DNA of 64,000 nucleotides from Pelodera strongyloides (taxonomy: Eukaryota; Nematoda; Chromadorea; Rhabditida; Rhabditidae). The stretch's first letter is position 1. Each line of letters opens with the position of its first letter. Below the pieces are notes generated by a model that was not told the origin of the DNA, made no database searches, and saw nothing but the letters and a program-made list of their open reading frames with translations. The DNA lies in contig JAANDG010000331.1 in the NCBI GenBank assembly GCA_036852015.1, positions 1 through 64,000 on the forward strand. The letters are read 5' to 3'. Below are positions 33,001 to 45,000 of the stretch, one piece after another. The position numbers and the translations under genes were made by a program.

Positions 33001-36000
33001 ACTGAGTGAGTCGGTCAGCGATCTCAGCTCCAGTCAGTGTAGAAAGCTCATTCAACACTTTATGTGTATGCTTCCACATCAGGTATGTTTAGTATGAACT
33101 AGTTCAGAATTGTGTATATTTATTCGATTATACGATATGCGTTTATTTGGGTCAAGGTTGCGGTTGGTCCCGTTGAACTGCTAGCCCGTACGCGCCCTTA
33201 ATCTTAAGCAAATCATCTTGATTCTTAATACTCGCCGCTAGCTCGTATCTTTTTAACTTGTCGTATGACTTGTACACCGTCATACCTTTGGTTAGCTAAA
33301 TTCAAGATCAACATGCCTTCGCTACTGTCAGTTGTCACGAAGCCTAGAATATCAATATTCTCTCTTTATATTTATGTTATTTCTAGTTACCCAGTGAAGT
33401 ATTCTAATTTCACACGTTTAGTACATCCCGGTATGCCAAAACCTGATCGACCAGTTGAATGATCCTCGCTCGGAGATAAATTCTCACGTATCGGATCCAG
33501 ATCCCACTGATGGAGGACGAGGAGAGGTAGATATTTATTTGGAATTTGGGTTTATTCTCCAAATGTATCTTTTGATCACTGGGTCTTTCTGCTGCTACGT
33601 AATTCTACGGGATATGTAGGTATTTCGTATTTGTATAACTTGTAATTTTGTAATATTGTAGTATTGTAATCAACAAATATTTATTTTTATGTGACTGATT
33701 AATTGGGCGTGCTTTATGTTTGTTGGAATTTTGGCCCCAACATGTATGGGGTTGAGAAATTCTTGATTTTCAGGTCGCAATATGGGCTCTTGATCAGCAC
33801 GTGTTGCACGAGAATATTCGTCGTCTTATTGTGAAGTTTTGTATTCCTTCTCCGCACGTCCACTGGTAAGATTTTGCCGTTTTCCATGTTCCAATCTTAT
33901 AATGTCACTATGTCACTAGTTAATAGTTACTCCTTCTGTCATATGTTCAGTTATGTAAGGTTTATTTATTGTTCCGGCTTCCCGTTTCACACATCCACTT
34001 TATGAATTTTGTTAGTGTTAGTTTGATGCTGTAACAGTAATTTTTTGAATTCAAATTTCAGCGATGTCAACCTGCTATCATCAACGCAGCCTGCTATTGC
34101 GAGTGAATGGCAGTCGTATCTTCGGACTTTTAGAGGGCGCGAGCCTGAAGGTATTGGTTTTTATAAGATAAATTCAAGGAACCTTTCCTTTATCCCTTTC
34201 CCTTTGCCATTTTATATTGTGATATTCATATGCTTTCTATTGGAATGTAATGTGTAGTAGTAATAGTATAGGTTTTTTTATTCCAGGACTTTGGAACTTG
34301 TTATCGATTATCCGAGAGATGTACAATAGACGGGATGAAAACGCAACAACGCTTCTCCATATAATCACGGAAGTGTGCTTGGCGTGTAGACAGGTTGGCC
34401 TTATATGTTCAATCTTTGCTTTACTATTACAAAGACAAAGCCTACTTTAATAAAGTTCATACTACCATACTTTTAGGTTGTTGTTCTAAATGTAAATGCA
34501 CCCACCATAGATGATTTCACAGAACTGTCTGTATTCATAAATCGTGTTTAAACCGCTATTTTCCTTAGGTTCTGATGTGGTGGTATATGACAAAACTGTT
34601 ACAAACAGGAAGATGGACGCTTCTCAGCTCACTAAAGGTACCATATTGTCTTTTTTATGGTTTCTATTTGTGACTCATGATGTTGATGTTTATAGTTTTG
34701 TCTGTGAATTGGGACGTATGTGTGTCGTTCTCTCACGGTTCGTTTCCGGCCATAAAGGTGTAAAAACACGTCTAGCTTCGGATGATGATGATGCTATTGC
34801 AAATGAACTAATTAGAATGAGAATGATACATATCGTTGGTGCATTATTCGGTCATCATAAGCTAGGCTCGACGGACTGTTTAGTCACGCGGAATTTATGG
34901 CGTTTGATTTAGGGTACTGGAATTCTCAACAATCAACATAATGCTCAGTTTAATTGCGCTGAATTGTGCGATGAAATAGTGCGACTGTGGCGCCTGGCTG
35001 CCTTGAATCCTCGTTTGTCGTCAGTCGAAAGAGTACAAGTAAGGATTGAAAATGTTTTTATCCAGATTGCGGCGCTGAATATTATGTTTCAAACAAAATG
35101 TTTCATTGTCAATATTTCTTCTAAAGAATCATAATGACGTGGTATGTTCTTCATGTGTTTGTGGTAATATGATGCCTAATGAGAGTTCACTAAGGTTTAT
35201 TTGTAGCTCGCCGCCTTATTGCAACTGTATCACCGTAACGCATGCGAACGAATGTGGGCCGTGTTGGAGTCATCGTCGCAAGTGACTGAGGGACAGGTAA
35301 ACTTATTTGGTTTTGTAGACATAAGTTGTATAGTTTCGCGTCAGACCGTTTCTGCGTTTGAGCTTTCATGTTTCTTTAATTTATTTATCACCATCGAATA
35401 TTTCTCGAAACGAGTTTTTATGTTTTTGACGAACTCTTAGCTACATTTGTTTTGTTATATTACGGTATTTTTCAGGCCCAATCAGGTGCCACGGGTCTTT
35501 TGCTGTCACAAATTGTTGATGAGAAGGGTGCGAGATTAAGTGTTGAAAATGCACGATTCTCGCGACAATACTTCCCTGGATTCTTTGATGCTCTGGAAGC
35601 GTGTCAAGTCAGCTGGAAAGATGTGAGTTTATCTTTGTAGCGGTGTTCGGTGTAGGATATAGTCTTAAAATTAGATATGATGAGTTGGTTTATATAATAC
35701 ATCTTTATTGGTCCATAGATGAGATTTGGCTCTGCAACTTTCCTTGTATCATTTCTGCGTTTATTTTCACTGTTTTGGTATCGTCTTAATCAAAGTCATT
35801 TATTTAGATTTACATCGATGGTGTTGATTGTGGAGACCGGCAATTTGTTGGAGCCATTCAGGTAGTTACATTTATGTTATAACTTTCTGTGATATGCACT
35901 TTTGGTAGTGATTATGTTCTAAACATTATGTATCTTTGTTTCAGCGCGCTCTTTCCATTGACGTCGACATTGCTGATTTGAATATTATGGGAGCTCCATC

Positions 36001-39000
36001 GCCAAATATGCCGTTCCTCCGCTCAAAGCATGCAACGCTCAAGGTGGGTGGAATTTAGTTATTTAGTTAACTTGGGATTTCTTGTTCAACGTCGAGTTTT
36101 ATTAAGAAGTGGTTTATAATCCGTTTAATGTTGTCGTGTTGTTAATGTATATCATGGTGGAGTTTGTTGATTCATTTATCACGAACGTAAAAATCGCGCA
36201 AGTTTTGTCGGAGTGAGACAACGTCAATGGTCAATACAAATACAAATAATAAACCAGAAAATGAATTGCGTACATAAAGTATATCGCACAAAAAAATCAT
36301 TGCAAATTTACATAAATAGGGCTGGGTTATGAGTCAAGGCTCAATCATGAGTGATTCGATGTGTATGGTTTCAGGCGTTCGATCCACCACTTTACGAAGA
36401 CCGAGAGTTGAGACAGGAACTTCCGTACAAACGTTTAAGTGTTCTTGGGGCGCAGCCGGAGACAAGTCGTACTAGAAGGAGAAAGGTGAAAAAGGTTTGT
36501 ACACCTTCATTATGCATTTTAAAGAATGCGTATAATGTTTTTAAAATATCCCAAGGCCAGCGTCCGAATATATGGTAGTAGCCTGTACTTCCTTGACACT
36601 TACAGTAAACTACGTCGAATGCAACATTCGGCATGGCATCGTAGAACCTTCAATATCGTTACGTCACGATCACTGAATCTCTAAGCTAAGCGTTAGTCTA
36701 TTGCAGCTATCGAAGCGTCGGTGCCAGGAGCAGAGCGGAAACTCATCGGCCCGGGGTGCGTCTGCTTCGGAAGCGTATCTGCCCGAGTTCTTTGACACCC
36801 GATCATTGAGACATGCAGCCAGGGAGGCGGCTAGGAAGGCCGCACGTTTACATGAACAACAACAGGTACCAGGAGAGATTCTAATAGCTTTCGAATAGAA
36901 TTCCAGAATTTTAATTCTAATAGAGGAGTCAAGAGGAGAGAGATTCTTTTCATACATTACATTTTTGATTGTTCGAAGTTCGAAGCCACGTGGTTTCGTT
37001 TATCTTTTTGAACTATAGATTACAACCTTAGAGTCTTTCAGTTGAGTTGTCCTGTTGAAATCGGGAGCCTGCTCTACATACTGTACAATAGGGAATGTAA
37101 TTGTCTAATTCGAAGAGTGGTGTTGCGGAATGCGGCACCATACGTTGTATGCAACACACATTGAAGTCTTTATTTTCAGGAAGAAAGTACGGAAAGTGGT
37201 CAGGAAAGTGACTTTGCTGTTTCGAATACGCAGTCTTCGTCGCAACCAGTGGACGGTGCTCCTGTCCCAAGTGGTAGTAGTTTCGGGACGGCTCAAGTTC
37301 AGAGTCATCCTTTGACGACCAGCCAATCTGGGTGAGGTTTTTTGTAGTCACATTTTAGCTTTTAGTACTCAGTGATTTCTGAGGGTCTTCGACAGCGGTT
37401 TAGTGAGTGAGTGAACGTGAATTGAATGACCCGTTTGCCAACTTTAGGTTGTTGGTTATGTAAATGTAGGTCGTCTGTAAACTCGATTTCTGTATAACTG
37501 TGTAAGTTGTAGATGTGGTTTCCCTCAAGAAGACGTCGATCTCCTACTTGCATCCGCTCATGCCACACTGGAAGGCCTTGAATTGAAGGCAGCCCGATGT
37601 GAAGCATTGAAGACGCATGGGTGAGTCGGAAGTTTTTGTTGTTCCTCGAATAATTCTGAATTCAAAAAGAAGTCTCCGAGTAGGAGTTTCTTTCAACTTT
37701 GACGCGTTGTGTTATATTTCTGCTGTTCAGCATGTATTAAAAAGTATGTTTATTTAAAAAGTATGTTTACAGCTACCGTCGCCAAGCAAGAGAGCGCGCC
37801 CTGGAATTGGTGGTCGCCTTGGTGACGCACCCGCCCGACCTTGCCGCACCGGCATCTTTACTTCAACAAGTGATCCTGCACAATCAGAAATTGATGGAAG
37901 ATCGGCAGAAGGCACAATCGAGTATGGAGGACAGAGGATGGGTAAGGGGGTCGATACTTATGTGATATACTGATTTTGAGTTTATTGTAGATTTGCGTTC
38001 ACGGTAATGGTTTTCACCTAATTCACACCTATGTCGATTTGTATTGTTTCCCTGTTCTGTGTCAAATCAAGTAACATGAGTTTGGTGCGTAAATCAACAT
38101 GATTTTGGTGCGTTTCGTTGTCCAGCTACAGCTGTGTGTACGTCTATTCAGTGTGTTTTCAAGAGTCAGTCTTAATTTTCACTTTTATTCAGTGTGTTTT
38201 CCGAGATTCAGTCTTTTAGTTTTCTTGTTTAGGAAGTGAAGAAGAAGCGTCGTTATGTGGGTGGATGTCTCACCTCGGCACCCGACCTCCCTATTCCGGG
38301 AGTCAGTCCCCTGATAGCTGATGGCCGACTCCTGTCGATTAGCGAACGCACTGTGAAAACGATGGAGAGAGCTTTGTTCCTCGCCAAGGTGAGCGATTTT
38401 CGGAGAGGATTATTTAGTCTCTGGTCGTAGTTGAAGCTTAATTCCTAAAGTAGTAGTGTGCAACTAGTGTGCGTGTCTGCATTCTCCTACTGCAGCACGC
38501 ACGTTACTGTTAGCAGTTAGTTTATAACACGCTGTTATTAGGTACATTGGTGCATTTTCTGAAACAGCTCGGACTTATTACTTATGTTTCAGACACTGGT
38601 CAGCGACAAAAGTGTGAAGTCGACCATCTTTTCTTTCGTTCTGTTCGTTCTGGAGATGCCGAAGGCACCAATGGCCAGTCGCTACCTTCAGGTCAAGCAG
38701 TATTACTTGGTAAGTAAGCGGCTTGGCGGTTTCTTCTTTCTTTTACATTAGTACAGTCCAATACCACAGCTCAGCCCGGGTTCACAAGCTGAATCAAGCT
38801 GGAAACCCAGACGTGATGCCATGTCTATTGATGTATTTCTCACGCAAGACTCTAAGATACCTTACTAAAATATTTAGGAATCAGAGCTGCTCGCCGTCCT
38901 TCGAAGTATCGAGATTGGTCAAGAGGAGTTGGAATTATTGCGCGAATTCGCCGGTCGACTCACCTGGCAGGCGTCGAAGGCGATTGTCGCACCCGTTGCT

Positions 39001-42000
39001 CTAGCGCATTATCTGCTGGATGTGCTCTCATATAGGCACAATATGTTCCCGCAGGGATTGAATAGGTATGTGAATATTTTGATTCTTACACTCTCTTATC
39101 TTATGTGGGTTATATTATACTAATTATACAACAGGTTCTGAGTGACTATACTACGGGTTCTGGTTCGAAGATTACCCATAACAGTTGTTTGTAACTACAT
39201 TTCTGGGACTGTGTTGGAGAGCTTTGGAAGTGATCAGTGGTTCCGTCGGCCGCGCTAATTCAGACGAATTTTTTAGTTTTCTCATTTCAGTGGTCCGTCA
39301 ACATCGAAAAATATTGGTCGACAACCGGGCGATGATGATCTGGCTCTCCATGCGGCTCTTGAAGCTCTTGGAGCTCATCAGGTGATTATTGAAAAGTGAA
39401 TGCATTCTGTTGAATAATGTTGAAACATAAATGCATAACCAAACTAAGTATTGTTATTGTATGTTATTGTATCTACTTTTTTGTTATTAAAGCGAAATAC
39501 CAGCCGGATTTTGAAACGGATCGTGGATAACTGAAATCTTACGTATTTATGCTAAGTTACTCGAATTCAGCTTTCTTCTTATTGATGTTCATTTGTATAT
39601 GCTGCATATGAATGCTGGTCTACTCGATGTGTTTGAAAAACCGGCCGATATTTTTTAAAATATACAAAATTGAGTTTCAGTACTTTGGCGACGACGACGC
39701 TCCGATGTTGAACGAGTCCGTGAGGCGACAGAAAGGAGACCTTACAATAGCTCTCCTCGTGAGGTTTGTGTTAAGGTTCTTTCGTAATTTTTGACCTAAA
39801 CCTGTTGGCATGAGTAACGTTAGCGTACCGTATTTGGGTCTCGTGCGTTATTCGATTCTTAAATAGTGTTCCTTCAAGTTTGTGTTTTCTTCAGAAACAA
39901 GGACGATGTGGAGAAGCTTGGTCTGATTTTGGACAGAGTGCTTGATCCTGTGGTTCACAAGATGTATAAGTAAGTTGTCGGTTGTTATATGTTACAATGT
40001 TACCTTTTAACAGTTTGTGTTTGATGTTCTTCTCAGAAATGTGGGTTTAGTCTATCTTGCTTTGCTGCTAATAATACTAACGAATGCTTGATGCTTTGCG
40101 GTGTGAAAATTTAGTTAATATATGGTTGTTCGACATAGAAATGTTGATACCATGATACCACACAAGGTGGTCATGAAAGCAATTAATATGAATCATTAAT
40201 ATATGGATGCTGATTGTAGAAAGTATAATAATCTTCCTTTTATTTCCAGGTCGCATTCTTCAAATGCGGTCTACTTTGTTGAACAGGACCCATCTTACCG
40301 TAAGCATTGCAATAAGGGACAGCGCCCGGTATTCCCATACAAAGTGGATGAGGTTGCAGTCACTGGTGCTCCGAGCATCGTTAGCAGGTATTTTTTGTTT
40401 CTTCACATGAACTTTGACAGTTTGTCAGAATCAGAATACTGAGCGTGTTGTTTGTCGGTGTCAATCATTGATGTTTCGTCATTTTCGCACCTTGTATTTC
40501 ACTGTTTCAGATCAGCCTCTTGTCATTCTGCTGAATCTGCCTCTGGATCTTTGCCCAGCTCCGAGGGACAGAGTGCAGACGACGAGATGGATCAGCTCGG
40601 ACAGCGTATGAATGTATTGTAAGTAATAATAATAATGATTATGATTGGTGTTAGAACACATATGTCGTTGATGTAAATGTCAGATTTCATGCCCTTTATC
40701 ACACTATCATATCTTGTTTAGGTCAACATCAGGTGTGGTCGATGTGTACAGAGGTGCGACAAGCGAGAGTGCCGAAAGTAGCAGCCCTATTCAGGTACCG
40801 TATTCATTAGATATTTTTCTTGGCATTATGGCGGAAGTTAAGTAGTAATGAACATAAAACGTAAACCCTGTACCTGTAGGTTTCTTTAGGGCGAATTTCA
40901 TTTGCTTTCTTTTCAGCAGCCAACATGTTCTCGTCCTGTGGATCCAGCCGATGCTTCCATTCACTATGTGGGACAGTCTTGTTTGAGAAAGTATGTGGTG
41001 TTATGTTTAGGCATTCATTCGGCACTCGGCAGGTGTCATTCATTAATCGTGATGGCTTCTGCAGTTCTCATTTTTATTTTCGTTCTTTTAAGGAAGCGCC
41101 ACATCGTCGCGCTAGGAAGTTTCCAGCCAAAGGCCACAGAGGCTTCGGCACATTTCTTCCACGAACTGGCGAAACGAGTGCTTCAGGAGGCTGGAGGCAC
41201 GCAGAGCACTTTTATGTTTGCCGCGCCACAGGGAAACAATCAACAACCAGGTGATCTCACCTTTACTTATTTGGGCACAACCATTCGAGTAATGGATTTA
41301 CTTCACCTTTGGTTTTAATAATATATATAAAAAAGTATACATTTGGTGTGGAATGTCGGTGTTAAATTCATGTATTTGTTTTCAGGTCCCCATCGGAAAC
41401 TGCACGTGGCTTCGTTCCTCATTGGAGTGTACGCGTTGGGTTTGAATAATATGGTGAATCCCACGTGGCCCACCAGGACGTACAGTAATTTGGTGTCGTG
41501 GATACACGGTCAAACCCTGGAGATTGGTAGGTCTTTCCGCATGTTGATACTTATTTCTTGTTGGGACGTTGTGGATCTCCCACAACTGTTTTTTATGTCG
41601 CTATGGGTTCCGCATCCGCATCCCCCTTATTTCATTTTCCTTGCAGGCGTTGCCGCACTCGAGATTATCCGTGACACTTGGCCGAATCACTTTACTGCAA
41701 TGGAAGTGGCCGCGATTGCAGATAAAGCCAGCCAGAGCAGGGATCCCGCGGTTATTCAACAGGTTAGGGACGGGTTGGACTTCCTTTGCTAGACCTGTTT
41801 TGGATTACCGTAGTTGTAGTCCTTGTACCGTAGTTGTATTCCTTGTACCGTAGTTGTATTCCTAGTACCGTAGTTGTACCGCGTACCACTATTGTGCTAT
41901 TCGTCGCATATGACTTATCATTAGGATTAGGATCAGTTGGAGCTGTTCTAACTGTTCTGACAATCAGATGTAAAATTGATAATTCATGGATATGTATCTA

Positions 42001-45000
42001 GGCTGCCCATCTGGCCTTGTCGATCCTGCCCCATTCCCACTTGCTGGGTGCCACTGAAAGTTCGCGCGCTCTTCAGCAATGCAGGGAGCAAAGTCCCAAG
42101 TTGCTTGAACAAGCTTGTATGGCTGTGGAGAAGGTGAGAGTTGGATAAATTACTGTCATTGACATTATTGACCGTTTTTCATCCTAAGATTGACGTCGTG
42201 GTTTAGCGAAATGGAATAGGAATTTTGTCAAGAGTTTCGTTATTTGACTAATGCTTCGTAAAAAAGGTTAACGTTAGACCGGTCCTCGCGCGCGGAGTTC
42301 AGAGTTCAGATCTCTTGCGAAGACGGGTCTAACCGACTAACCTTAAACTTTTTTTAATTAACCTTTTGTTTGACTAATATTATTTCCAGGCCTCCGAACA
42401 GGGAGACGGTGTTTACCCAGATGTTCTGTTTCTCGTTGCGAAGTTGTGGGCTGAATTGCACAATGAAATTGAAGGCGCTCATCATCAACAACAACAAGTG
42501 AGGGGACATTTGCAGCAAAATCGAATTCATGCCCTTATCCTAGTTTTCGTCAAACAATCGTAGTCGCAGGAGTATGCTAATTGCAATGTTATCATGAGGC
42601 CATATTCACCACTCAATTCCCCATGGGGAAATCCCCGTCTTTTTCTTTGCGTGTCGCACTTTAGAATGCTATTTTCTGTCCCCAGGGAATATTTCCCCGA
42701 GGGAATCGGAGTGGTGAATATGGCCTATGTTTTCACCTTTTAGGGATCACTCGTACAACCGCCGTCCAATCAGTGGGCGCCTCCGAACCCTGGTTACGGT
42801 GGACAAGCACGGTATATGGTGGGTGTTTATCAAATGGGCAGTTATTGTCACGTGTTATTCCATTGGATATGGATTCCAAAAGACGGTGACCTTTGTGTCA
42901 AAAAGAGGTTCTGTAGTAGGAACGCGCGATTACGAATATCTTATCTTAATTATATGAGGTGTTCCTAGGGCTACGATGACTCTCAGCTTCTCCAACAACC
43001 GCTAGCGGCAGGTCCGGTATTCCCGGGTCCCTTTGGGTTATCGCACGCGCCTCAGCACACACCTCCCTCTACTCCATATTACCAACACGGAGGACAGCAA
43101 CAGAGACCGCAGTCATTGTTTGTGCAACCAGCTCCACCACATCAGCAGTATAGGTAAGGGATTGGAAGTTTTCTTAGTGCTCACTACTTATGACGACCCT
43201 CATCTTCCTAACCATTTGGGAACACATGGAACTAACCTTAGCTTGCCTTTTTATATGAAGTATTGTTTGTAGTATTACCACGTTGTTCAGGATCGAAATC
43301 AGAATGTTGTTTTCTTTTAGCGGACAAGCTTCGCTGGGTGTCTCCGAAGAACCGACGATGCCTCACATTCATCAGAGTCACTCGGCGCCTAACCTCCAGG
43401 GACAACACAATACTAGAATGGCCCAAGGGCCTTCAGGAGCGAGGACGACTCCGCAGCCGAATATGGTAGGCTTGATTGTCCGTCCGGTTATTTCATACAA
43501 TAACTTCCTACTAATTGTCGATATTTTATGTATGCTAATGAGTTTTATCGTAACGTATGCTCTTGCTATAGCAGTTGAATATGTACAACTACAAACAATT
43601 AACACTGATTGCGATAGCCAACTTCAGTCCTATATTAATCAACATGTGTATTTGATTTAGTGGTACTTTCAGCCAGTCACTTCGGGTAGCGGTGTGGAAT
43701 GTCGACTACAACGTCTGAAGAATGCACATCGAATCGGAATCCGAGCCATGGAGACGATGGGAAGACGGAATCAAGACGACACGAGGAATTATGCGAAATT
43801 CCAAAAGGTGAACATTTTTGGGAAACGTCATACAATGGCCGTATGCACGAACGCACCGGGAGTCTCCCAGCCTCCCAGTGGGGAGTGAGAGAAAGAGAGG
43901 GATCACACGAATCGGAGACACGCAGATCCAAATTCTCCCGCCCAGGGAGGCTCCCACTGTTCGTGCATAGTATAACCTGATAGTAATATTTTGAGTTGTA
44001 ACCTTATTTACCTCATCCATGAAACATTTCGTTTGTTCCCTGTCGAACAGGGTATGAATGTAACACAGGGTGCAAGGGCGCTGAAACATGGTGCTTTGAA
44101 CTTTGAGAATAGGGTGTGCTGATTGTGAGGTGAATTAGTGATTTACCAGCCGTTAGAAGAGCCCTACGGGCTCTTCTTCGACTGGAGGTATCGGCCTTCG
44201 GCCGATGGTTACCATAAGTTAAGAAAAAATATGAGTGTGCCACCTTCCCTCTCTGCTTCACACTTTATAATAGTCGTATATTAGGGGAAAACGTATAATT
44301 ATCGATCCTGGAAACGACTAATTGTAATATGTCATGCAAATTTAACAATTTGACACTGAAAGTTTTCTTGTGTAGAGCGGAAAGATTCCCTTGACACAAC
44401 CCAGCATAGCGCAGTAGGTCGAGCGCTGGACTATGAAGGCAGAGGCGGCGGGTTCGAACCTCATCCGAGGCGAATGTTTTGTGTGTTCAATTTCGAAGAT
44501 ATTTAAACTTTATGAACAAGTTTCGTTACGTTCACACAAACAAAAAAGTAAACTCTTCTCCTTTATATAATAAGATATATGAAAATGTGATTAGCCCATA
44601 AACGGCCTTTCTTAATTATCTTTTATTTTTATCCTTAATGACCTTTCCGCTTTTAGACTGCCGAATTCTGCGATGATATTGAGTGGTTGTTATCCATTTC
44701 GAAACAACTCGAGCCGATCTATGTGCTCACCCTTTTTGAGTGTGCCGCACGAGTGGTCGCATCTCCCTTCTTGCTGATAAAGCTCACGTATGAGAGCATG
44801 AAGTGGGTACACCTTTACTGTTTTGAGTACTTTTATGTACTTTATTTATAAAAGATTAGATTTTTTAGTTGTGGCATGTGGTAGTGAATGTATTTCTTAC
44901 TGCCCTTTTCCATTATTTTATCATTAATCTTCTCTTCAGGCTGTTCCCTCCATACAGCGGATGTGTGTATCCGCCAATGCCTCTGGCAGCTCGACCGCCT

